64,000 nt of DNA. Origin: Flavobacteriaceae bacterium. GTDB taxonomy: Bacteria; Bacteroidota; Bacteroidia; Flavobacteriales; Flavobacteriaceae. Below the pieces are notes generated by a model. That model was given only the letters and a program-made list of their open reading frames with translations. It was not told the origin of the DNA and searched no databases. The position numbers were made by a program, and so were the translations under genes. Where the stretch lies: NCBI GenBank assembly GCA_028279515.1, contig JANQNQ010000011.1, positions 214,427-278,426 on the forward strand, written 5' to 3'. Positions 1 through 7,274 of this stretch are shown piece after piece; the first letter of the stretch is position 1, and every line of letters starts with the position of its first letter.

Positions 1-1
1 G

Positions 2-1189
2 GTTACGAATTGTTATGATTTCACAACAATTCAGAATCCAGTGCTTAAGTTCCAAATGGCCTATAATCTAGAACAAGATTGGGATTGGGCCAACGTTGAA
101 TACTCCTTGAACGGAGGTCAAAACTGGTACACCTTAGGGACTGTGAACAGTCAGCCAAATTGGTACAACAGCAGTCAAGACGGAAACGGATATGGCTGTC
201 CAGGCTGCCCCGGTGCTCAGTGGCTGGGAACTAACGCCACGTTGACCGAGTATGCCTATGACTTTGTGGCCAACGCCATGCTAGGAGAGACCGATCTTAC
301 ACAAGCAGATAACATTGTTTTCCGCTTAGGATTACGCTCAGACAATGTAATTACCGAGGAAGGAATCATAGTGGATGATTTGGTTGTTGAAGGAACTCAA
401 AATGTTGCCACTGTGAGCCCAAAGGTATTCTTGCAAGGATCAGTTTTGGATCCGAATGTGGGAGAAGAATCTTGGATGCGTGATGATCTGCGCGTTGCTG
501 GAAGCCTTCCGACGATTTCGCCTTACGCTGAAAATAGAGTGATTGCTTCTTCATCTGTTTTTGCCGCCACTGGTGCAGATGCCATTGTTGATTGGGTCTT
601 GGTCGAGTTACGAAATGTTTCCGACAATACGCAAGTGCTGGCAAGTCGTTCAGCATTTGTACAACGAGATGGAGACGTCGTAGATATCGACGGAGTTTCT
701 ACTTTACAATTCGGCCTTCCGTCAGGAAATTATTATATCGCTATCAAACACCGAAATCACCTTGGTATTATGACAGCCGCTACCGTGAGTTTGGGCAACA
801 CAACTACAGTTGTTGATTTTACAGATGCCAACAATGTGATCACTTACGGAAGTCATGCGCAAACGACCTATGGTATGCCAACCAACGTTCTAGGAATGTG
901 GGCAGGAGACGCCAATGGCGACGGACAAATCATATTCTTAAACACAGGTGCCGAATCTGTAAACATAAAACAGACAGTACTAGACGTGTCGGGGAGCGAG
1001 AGTCCTTTTGGACCATCGGTATTCTACAAACCCAACGGATATTACAATGTGGACCTAAACATGGATGAAGAGGTAATTTTCTTAAACGCAGGAAACGAAT
1101 TGCTGATGATCAAAGACAATGTATTAGCGCATCCGTCAAATCAGATATTTAATTCGGTATTCTTTACCATTACTGAGCAATTACCGTAA
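2..1189 (+). CDS. Secreted multidomain protein, C-terminal part, with dockerin-like C-terminal module (5' end outside window)
   Basis: The reading frame is open from base 2, so the true start lies outside the window and the GTG at 41 is not a start. The first ~125 residues look like a MAM/immune-inhibitor-A-type beta-sandwich: repeated aromatic residues, 'SLNGGQNWYTLG' and an ending of the 'IIVDDLVVEG' type. From base 416 (SPKVFLQG) to the end runs the ~255-residue module also found at the ends of the genes finishing at 6986, 48814 and 54411. Its two EF-hand-like loops, DANGDGQIIFLN and DLNMDEEVIFLN, have N rather than D/E at position 12, and the second also has E in place of G at position 6. 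Such modules are known at the C-termini of large Bacteroidota surface proteins, but the function is not established. A conserved hairpin and a terminator follow the stop. The catalytic part, if any, is off-window. Confidence 0.85.
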   Translation, partial: VTNCYDFTTIQNPVLKFQMAYNLEQDWDWANVEYSLNGGQNWYTLGTVNSQPNWYNSSQDGNGYGCPGCPGAQWLGTNATLTEYAYDFVANAMLGETDLTQADNIVFRLGLRSDNVITEEGIIVDDLVVEGTQNVATVSPKVFLQGSVLDPNVGEESWMRDDLRVAGSLPTISPYAENRVIASSSVFAATGADAIVDWVLVELRNVSDNTQVLASRSAFVQRDGDVVDIDGVSTLQFGLPSGNYYIAIKHRNHLGIMTAATVSLGNTTTVVDFTDANNVITYGSHAQTTYGMPTNVLGMWAGDANGDGQIIFLNTGAESVNIKQTVLDVSGSESPFGPSVFYKPNGYYNVDLNMDEEVIFLNAGNELLMIKDNVLAHPSNQIFNSVFFTITEQLP

Positions 1190-1211
1190 TTAAAAACACA
1201 CATATCTACAC

Positions 1212-1240
1212 AACACTATCAAGAAGGGGAGATAGCTGTT
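1212..1240 (+). other. Conserved 3'-UTR hairpin, AGAAGGGG-loop family, copy 1
   Basis: Stem CTATC (1216-1220) pairs with GATAG (1231-1235) around the loop AAGAAGGGGA. AACA (1212-1215) pairs with TGTT (1237-1240) across one bulged C. The hairpin starts 23 nt after the stop codon and ends just before the intrinsic terminator. The same arrangement follows the three other genes with the shared C-terminal module. Confidence 0.75.
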
Positions 1241-1245
1241 GTTAT

Positions 1246-1302
1246 AGCTCCCGCAGCCATCATCATAATAGAGGATTCAACGGCTAGCGGGAGTTGCTTT
1301 TT
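1246..1302 (+). terminator. Intrinsic terminator after the first gene
   Basis: CTCCCGC (1248-1254) pairs with GCGGGAG (1287-1293). AGCC (1255-1258) pairs with GGCT (1282-1285), with a bulged A. A T-rich tract (TTGCTTTTT) follows. Confidence 0.85.
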
Positions 1303-1309
1303 CAATGCC

Positions 1310-1700
1310 TAAATGAATTGATGATTGAATGTTTTAATTTAGTTCTTAGTTCTTAGTTCTTAGTTCTTAGTTCTTAGTTCTTAGTGTCATTCTCACGCCC
1401 TTTGTTCTTCGAAGCCTTACGGCCTTCGTAGCCAAGGCCACTTCGGCGTAGTAGGCTGGCGTAGAAGAAAAGCGGGAATCTTTTCATGCATCTTGGATGT
1501 TTTCTTGGCGCTTTCCTTCAATTCAACACCCAACACCCAACACCCAACATTTATCCACCGAAACTTCAGTGAAGGTGGACCCAACACCTAACACCAAGAA
1601 TCTCCCATCTAATATCTCAATACTCAGTACTTAATACTTTGTACTAAAAACTAACAACCAACAACTAAAACCCGCAAATATTTGATTTACAAATATTTGT
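1310..1700. repeat. Intergenic repeat island with heptamer tandem repeats and a TCCACC hairpin
   Basis: No gene is visible here. Contents: six tandem copies of AGTTCTT (1341-1382); the GC-rich element ACGGCCTTCGTAGCCA with ACTTCGGCGTAG (1419-1451), which recurs inverted at 17621-17653; three tandem copies of CAACACC (1524-1544); the hairpin TCCACC...GGTGGA (1554-1579) with inner CTTCA/TGAAG; and low-complexity CTAATATCTCAATACTCAG-type DNA. AACTAACAACCAACAACTAA near 1650-1670 is roughly complementary to the AGTTCTT array, so the two ends of the island could pair. Confidence 0.8.
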
Positions 1701-1777
1701 GTTTTTTGTATATCATTTTGTATAGGCCCTTTTCTTCTTAAAAACACCTATGAGCTATACTTTCGCCTCGAATCCAA

Positions 1778-3430
1778 ATGAATACCATGAACAAAACATT
1801 CCTCTTCCTCATGGCACTACTTTGCTATGGGATGTGTTTTTCACAATCATTCAACTATCAAGCGGTAGTACGAAATGCTTCAGGCGATGTAGTGCCCAAC
1901 CAATCTGTTGGCGTACAACTAAGATTACTTCAAGGAAGTGCTACAGGCACAAACGTATATACAGAAATACATTCGGCAACTACAAACACTTACGGTGTAT
2001 TGTCGTTGGCAGTGGGAGCTGGGACGACAACCGATGATTTTTCTGCCATCGATTGGAGCACACAAGATTATTGGTTAGAGACAGCTGTAGACATTTCGGG
2101 AGGCACAACTTATACCGTAATTGGAAGTTCTCAATTGTTAAGTGTCCCATCTTCAAATTACGCGACGACCAGTGGAGACAAGGCGTTTTCTACAACGGTC
2201 AACGTCACCAGCAACGCTCCTGGCAATATAGCTACAGACGATTTTGTGTTTGGAAGCACGCAACTTGATAACGATCCTACTACAATCGATGACAATAATA
2301 AGATGTTCTTTGATAAGAGCAAAGGAGCTTTTAGAGTAGGCAGCCTGATCGATATTGACCCAGAAGGAGATTCAGAGGACAATGAACCTGGGGATGAATG
2401 GAACGATACCAATGTAGGTATAGGTTCTATAGCTATGGGGGAAGGATCTATTGCAGCTGGCAAGAGATCAGTGGCTATGGGTGAATCTAACAACATTGAT
2501 GCAACCTCTCCTGGTTCAATGACCTTTGGAAATGGGAACAACATTGTTAACAGTAATGGTTCATATGCTCTTGGAGACAGAAATGATATTACTCATGGAA
2601 TTGCAATGGCAATAGGGTATTCAAACACAGCATCTGCCTTTGCTTCGATTGCTATAGGATCTGTTACGCACGCAGGTAGCTACGGAGAAACCAGTATGGG
2701 TTTGAATAATACTCGGGTTGATGGTAACAAGGAATCTTATATAGCAACCGACCGTCTCTTTGTGATCGGTAACGGTATATCGGTGATACAACCAAGAGAT
2801 GCCTTAGTCATGCTTAAAAATGGAAACACCACCTTAAACGGACAATTGACCATCGATGCCGATAACACAGGGGCAGGAGCTTCATATACACTGCCTGCGC
2901 AAGACGGAAGCGTTAATCAAGTAATGCAGACCGATGGAGCAGGAAATGTTTCTTGGGTAAATACACCAAATGATGCCGATGCTGACCCAACCAATGAAAT
3001 TGAACTACCAGTAGGAGGAAGCAACGGACAAGTACTACAAACGGACGGTTCAGGAAATTATAGCTGGACGAACAACACCGAAGCTCCTGGTGCCTATACA
3101 GCAGCTATACTTAATGCCGCGGCTGGCTGGGAATATTACAATGCGGCCTTTAGTGTTACAAACTTTCAGGACCCTAGATATAGAGTCGTAAACAATGTGA
3201 TATATCTGGAGGGTCTCGTTCGTAAGAACGCAGCAGTGAGCAATTCTGATACGATAATGACACTACCCGAAGGATACCGCCCACAAAAGACCCGTATTTT
3301 TTCCGTAGAAACAGAAAACGGATCCATGCGTGTAGATGTAAACCCCAACGGAACCGTATTAATTGCCACAGGATTCAACATCAACCAAAACTGGGTATCC
3401 TTTGACGGAATCACATTTAGTGTGGACTAG
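1778..3430 (+). CDS. Secreted YadA-head-like/tail-fibre-like repeat protein
   Basis: An N-terminal signal peptide ends near FSQ. The start could equally be the second ATG at 1787, which gives a more typical signal peptide. Residues ~24-130 form a module (FNYQAVVRN ... LLSVPSSNYA) that also occurs, C-terminally, in the proteins encoded at 57879-59417 and 59668-61125. Residues ~205-320 hold 14-15-residue repeats such as GSIAMGEGSIAAGKRSVAMG. These resemble the left-handed beta-roll of trimeric adhesin (YadA/Hia) heads. The C-terminal ~100 residues look like a compact beta domain. No coiled-coil stalk, membrane anchor or recognisable T9SS type A tail is visible. A role as a trimeric, surface-exposed fibre or adhesin is inferred. 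Confidence 0.8.
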   Translation: MNTMNKTFLFLMALLCYGMCFSQSFNYQAVVRNASGDVVPNQSVGVQLRLLQGSATGTNVYTEIHSATTNTYGVLSLAVGAGTTTDDFSAIDWSTQDYWLETAVDISGGTTYTVIGSSQLLSVPSSNYATTSGDKAFSTTVNVTSNAPGNIATDDFVFGSTQLDNDPTTIDDNNKMFFDKSKGAFRVGSLIDIDPEGDSEDNEPGDEWNDTNVGIGSIAMGEGSIAAGKRSVAMGESNNIDATSPGSMTFGNGNNIVNSNGSYALGDRNDITHGIAMAIGYSNTASAFASIAIGSVTHAGSYGETSMGLNNTRVDGNKESYIATDRLFVIGNGISVIQPRDALVMLKNGNTTLNGQLTIDADNTGAGASYTLPAQDGSVNQVMQTDGAGNVSWVNTPNDADADPTNEIELPVGGSNGQVLQTDGSGNYSWTNNTEAPGAYTAAILNAAAGWEYYNAAFSVTNFQDPRYRVVNNVIYLEGLVRKNAAVSNSDTIMTLPEGYRPQKTRIFSVETENGSMRVDVNPNGTVLIATGFNINQNWVSFDGITFSVD

Positions 3431-3600
3431 GTTTTAGATGTGAGTATTGAGATGTTAGATATGAGATATGAGTATTGTCTGCACAATCCGAAGCTCAATG
3501 AGCGTAGGGTTGAGATATGAGTACAAAGTATTAAGATTAAAGGACTAAAGACCAAAAATTAATAACTAATAACCAAGAACTAAGAACTAAGAAAAACATT
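3431..3600. repeat. Intergenic low-complexity repeat island
   Basis: Runs of GAGTATT/GAGATAT/GTTAGATATGAG-type words, a hairpin-like CAATCCGAAGCTC...GAGCGTAGGGTTG (about 3483-3513) that resembles 17187-17220, and an end rich in ACTAAGAACTAAGAA, the complement of the repeat at 1341-1382. No gene is visible. Confidence 0.7.
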
Positions 3601-3604
3601 AGTG

Positions 3605-3633
3605 AACCTGCCCGAATGGTACGGGCGGGTTTG
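3605..3633 (+). terminator. Putative intrinsic terminator/hairpin
   Basis: AACCTGCCCG (3605-3614) pairs with CGGGCGGGTT (3622-3631), including one G-T pair. The loop is AATGGTA and a short T-rich tail follows. It lies between the fibre-like gene and the next + strand gene. Confidence 0.55.
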
Positions 3634-3668
3634 TGGCTACTAAACAAATAAACACCCTTTAATATACT

Positions 3669-6600
3669 ATGAAAAGAACACTACTTTATGCAATGATGAT
3701 ACTCTTCTCGTGCGTTGTCGTACAAGCCCAATGTGGGCCGGGAGAAGACACCGAAGCCCCTGTTTTTGGCAATGCCGGAGACGGAACCATGAGCAATCCG
3801 TTTAAAAACCTACTAGCATCTACGGTAGGAGGAGTGCCTAGCGGAACGTATTATTTCAATTTTAACGGAAGCACTTTCCAAGGCGTACTAGACAACGATA
3901 CCGATGGAGGGGGCTGGTTGATGGTACTTAATTACGTGCACTTAGCAGGAGACAATACAGACCTTACCATTCGTAACACGGACCTTCCGTTGTTGGGATC
4001 TTCTACGTTGGGAGACAATGAAGCAGGAACCGCGAATTGGGGGCACATGGGCAATGCGCTCGCTGCCGCTATCGACTTTGAAGAAGTACGCTTTTATGGT
4101 GTAACCACAGGACATAGTCGTGTCATTGATTTTAAAACATCTTTCTCCAATGTATTGAACTACCTTAAGACAGGTTTGGGTTCTTTTGGAGGAATTGCCG
4201 TACCTAGTAATTTTACAACCTTACCTGGTCATACGGCCAATATACCAGGTGTGGCTTTTAACACCTTTGCAAGTCAAGGAGACCAAGCATTGACAGAATT
4301 TCCATTTTGGCGAGGCGGACAATTTCACTGGGGAATACGTGGTTTAGGAAACCGTTGGGAAGTAGACGACTTTGCAGTCAATACACAAAGTACCATTCAC
4401 CGTGTATGGGTACGTGGCGACCTTTCACCCGCAGCAACAACCTCACTCGACGTAACACTTGATAATACAGGAAACATCACAGTAAACCCAGCAGATTTTG
4501 GACTTACTGCAACCGATAATTGCAGTACACCAAACCTAAGTTTAAGTCAAACTGATTTTGATTGTACTCACATAGGCAATAATGCAGTACAACTCACTGC
4601 CACTGACGATGAAGGAAACAGCTCAGTACTCAATGCAACCATTGTCGTTTCTGATTCGGCACCGGTCATCAATGTACCACCTCCCTCTCCTTTTATTGAA
4701 ATAGCATTGGATAGTAACGGCGAAGCAACCGTAGATTTAACGGCACTAAATACGACTGTAACTGATGATTGCGGAATTATGAGCACAACCATTAGCCAGA
4801 CAGACTTCACTTGCGCTGACGTAGGGTTTAGACCAATTACAATTACCGCTACAGATGTGAATGGTAATACAACTCAAAATGCTGTGTTTGTCAATGTTGT
4901 AGATAATGAACCGCCAGTAATACAGTGTGTGGCTCCCTTTTCTGTCGAGTTGGACGCCACCGGAAGTGTCAGCATTTTGCCAGATGATATATTAGACAGT
5001 GCCACAGACAATTGCGGAATTTCTGGGCTGTCCTTAGATAAAAGCACCTTTACCTGTGCCGATATCGGGGATAATTTGGTGACGCTCACGGTAACGGATC
5101 GTGGAGGTAATGACGTTACGTGTACCACAACGATTACAGTTACCATTCCCTCATGCCCGGGTAATTTAACATTAGAGGCGGAAACAAATGCCTGCGGTGT
5201 AACCTACAATTATCCATGTGCCAGCAATATCACTGCAGGGCCACCTAGTGGAACCTTCCTCAACGTTGGAAGCACTACAACCTTTACCTATGATACCTTG
5301 GACAATACAGGAGCTACGGTTGCTTGTAGTTACGATGTGACCGTAGTTGACACACAAGGTCCGATATTCAATACGCAAGACATAACGCTTGATTTGGCAG
5401 TTGATGCCACCACTTCCATAATGGCCATTGATCTTTTGGGTCCAGACCCATTGGCCTCTGATTATACCATCGATCAGACAGGAACATTAGATCGAATAGA
5501 TATTTCTAGCACAGGAACTAGTATCACTTTAGAAGATGATCAGGTTTCAACTGCATTGCCCATAGGTTTCGAATTTGGCTTTTACGGGAATATATATAGT
5601 GACTTCTATATTTCATCAAATGGTTTTATCACGTTTACAGCAAATGGTGATGATGGTTGCTGTGATGGGCAGTTTCTTCCAAATAGTAGCTCACCCAATA
5701 ACCTGATTGCTTTTGATTGGGATGACCTGAGTCCAGAAGACGGAGGAACCATTCGTTTTGAAACGATCGGCACAGCTCCTAATCGTATTTTGATCGTGGA
5801 CTTTGACAATGTGGCCCACGCAGACGACTCTGAGTTAGGTAGTACCACGCAAGTGAAGCTTTTCGAAACGACCAATCGAATTGAAATTCATGCGACAAGC
5901 ATTGATGATTTAGGATATGATAAAACGCAAGGATTAGAAAACATAGACGGTACGGCCGCAATTGTTGTTCCCGGTCGCAATGCAGCACAATGGTCTGTGA
6001 CCAACGATGTTGTCGCTTTTACACCAGTTCAAGGAATTTTGGACGGATGTGGTGTGGCTAGTTTAGTAGCCTCACAGACCGATTTCAACTGTAACAATTT
6101 AGGAAGTCAGACGATTACTCTTACGGCTATTGATAATAACGGAAACATGGTTCAAAAAAATGCGACCGTCACTATTGAAGACACCAACAGTTACTGCTCA
6201 TTGATCAGAACCACGCCAAAAGTTTTCTTGCAAGGAGCGGCCTTAAATCCAAATATGGGTGCAGAAACCCTGATGCGTGATGATTTAAGAGCCGCCGGAC
6301 ATCTACCTACGATCAGTCCGTATGACGTCATGGATGTGGCACCTTCAACCGTTTTTGATGTAACCGGACCTGATGCCATTGTTGATTGGGTTTGGATTGA
6401 ATTAAGAGACGCTTCAGATAACACCACAATTGTAAAGTCCCGCTCAGCACTGTTGCAACGTGACGGAGATGTGGTGGATCACCTTGATGGTGTTACTCCG
6501 ATTAGTTTTGATCAAGTTGCTGGAGACTATTATATAGCCATTACACATAGGAATCACTTGAGTGTGATGACTGGCGTCACAATCGGTATGTCAAATATTA

Positions 6601-6986
6601 CGTCCGTTGTAGATCTTTCTGACGCTAACAACGACGGAAGCTTCGGAAGCAATGCTCTGACCACTGCAGGAATGCCTTCAAACGTATTAGGAATGTGGGC
6701 CGGAGATGCCAACAATGACGGCGAGTTGATTTTCTTAAACACGGGAGCCGAATCTGTTGAGGTTAAGCAACGTGTATTGGATGTCTCAGCCGTTGAGAGT
6801 CCGTTTGGAGCTTCAGTATTTTATAAACCACAAGGGTATTATGACGAAGATGTAAATATGGACGGCGAGGTCGTTTTCTTAAATGCAGGAAACGAGCTAC
6901 TGTATATCAAAGACAACATCTTGGCACATCCTGAGAACCAAGTGTTCAACTCGGTGTTCTACAAGATCGTACAACAGTTACCATAG
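3669..6986 (+). CDS. Large secreted protein: fibrinogen-like N-terminus, HYR/Ig-like repeats, dockerin-like C-terminal module
   Basis: The protein has 1105 residues and a signal peptide ending VVVQAQ. Residues ~50-255 resemble a fibrinogen-related lectin fold (DGGGWLMVLNYVH, a tryptophan-rich end). Residues ~260-500 and ~785-840 contain HYR-like beta-sandwich repeats, each with a 'TDNCG...LSQTDFDC' pattern and conserved cysteines. Residues ~590-780 include 'FYISSNGFITF' and 'LIAFDWDDLSPEDGG', a nidogen-like region common in secreted Bacteroidota proteins. The shared ~255-residue C-terminal module begins at base 6213 (TPKVFLQG) with loops DANNDGELIFLN and DVNMDGEVVFLN. The product is likely exported and surface-attached or released. 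Ligand binding is inferred from the domains only. No -7 element could be placed confidently. Confidence 0.85.
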   Translation: MKRTLLYAMMILFSCVVVQAQCGPGEDTEAPVFGNAGDGTMSNPFKNLLASTVGGVPSGTYYFNFNGSTFQGVLDNDTDGGGWLMVLNYVHLAGDNTDLTIRNTDLPLLGSSTLGDNEAGTANWGHMGNALAAAIDFEEVRFYGVTTGHSRVIDFKTSFSNVLNYLKTGLGSFGGIAVPSNFTTLPGHTANIPGVAFNTFASQGDQALTEFPFWRGGQFHWGIRGLGNRWEVDDFAVNTQSTIHRVWVRGDLSPAATTSLDVTLDNTGNITVNPADFGLTATDNCSTPNLSLSQTDFDCTHIGNNAVQLTATDDEGNSSVLNATIVVSDSAPVINVPPPSPFIEIALDSNGEATVDLTALNTTVTDDCGIMSTTISQTDFTCADVGFRPITITATDVNGNTTQNAVFVNVVDNEPPVIQCVAPFSVELDATGSVSILPDDILDSATDNCGISGLSLDKSTFTCADIGDNLVTLTVTDRGGNDVTCTTTITVTIPSCPGNLTLEAETNACGVTYNYPCASNITAGPPSGTFLNVGSTTTFTYDTLDNTGATVACSYDVTVVDTQGPIFNTQDITLDLAVDATTSIMAIDLLGPDPLASDYTIDQTGTLDRIDISSTGTSITLEDDQVSTALPIGFEFGFYGNIYSDFYISSNGFITFTANGDDGCCDGQFLPNSSSPNNLIAFDWDDLSPEDGGTIRFETIGTAPNRILIVDFDNVAHADDSELGSTTQVKLFETTNRIEIHATSIDDLGYDKTQGLENIDGTAAIVVPGRNAAQWSVTNDVVAFTPVQGILDGCGVASLVASQTDFNCNNLGSQTITLTAIDNNGNMVQKNATVTIEDTNSYCSLIRTTPKVFLQGAALNPNMGAETLMRDDLRAAGHLPTISPYDVMDVAPSTVFDVTGPDAIVDWVWIELRDASDNTTIVKSRSALLQRDGDVVDHLDGVTPISFDQVAGDYYIAITHRNHLSVMTGVTIGMSNITSVVDLSDANNDGSFGSNALTTAGMPSNVLGMWAGDANNDGELIFLNTGAESVEVKQRVLDVSAVESPFGASVFYKPQGYYDEDVNMDGEVVFLNAGNELLYIKDNILAHPENQVFNSVFYKIVQQLP

Positions 6987-7005
6987 TAGTTTTTTTATGT
7001 AGAAT

Positions 7006-7029
7006 GTCTATCAAGAAGAGGTGATAGAC
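7006..7029 (+). other. Conserved 3'-UTR hairpin, AGAAGGGG-loop family, copy 2
   Basis: GTCTATC (7006-7012) pairs perfectly with GATAGAC (7023-7029) around the loop AAGAAGAGGT. It starts 20 nt after the stop codon and 7 nt before the terminator. Confidence 0.75.
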
Positions 7030-7035
7030 GCTGTA

Positions 7036-7085
7036 ACTCCCGCGGTCAAAGGATTGGATTCAATGGTCAGCGGGAGTCTTGTTTC
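7036..7085 (+). terminator. Intrinsic terminator
   Basis: ACTCCCGC (7036-7043) pairs with GCGGGAGT (7070-7077), followed by CTTGTTTC. The stem is nearly identical to that of the terminator at 1246. DNA from 7086 to 7258 is low-complexity spacer with a CCCCC-TTT-GGGGG hairpin at 7228-7240. Confidence 0.8.
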
Positions 7086-7274
7086 AATGAATCAATGATA
7101 GAATGCCTTAATGATTGAATGTTTTTTCAATGTAACAATGACGAGTAAATGGCGGAGAGCGACAAGCAATGAGAAAATAAAACCAGAAGCCAGAAACAAA
7201 AGAAACCCCCTGCGTAAGAGTAGCATTCCCCCTTTGGGGGTTAGGGGGCTATTCCGTTTCTTTGTAATGCATAA

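Noticed and set aside
41..43. GTG start for the first gene
   Set aside because: The frame is open to the window edge and the sequence before it continues the same beta-rich domain.
2..1189. Standard T9SS type A C-terminal sorting domain in the large secreted proteins
   Set aside because: No 'P-N-P' beta-sandwich tail of ~70-90 residues is seen; the C-terminus is the dockerin-like module instead.
1341..1382. CRISPR or attachment site
   Set aside because: Seven-base tandem repeats without spacers; no integrase nearby.
3508..3515. Extra GTAGGGT operator half-site
   Set aside because: GTAGGGTTGAGA has only one arm and lies in low-complexity DNA, not at a promoter of the regulon.
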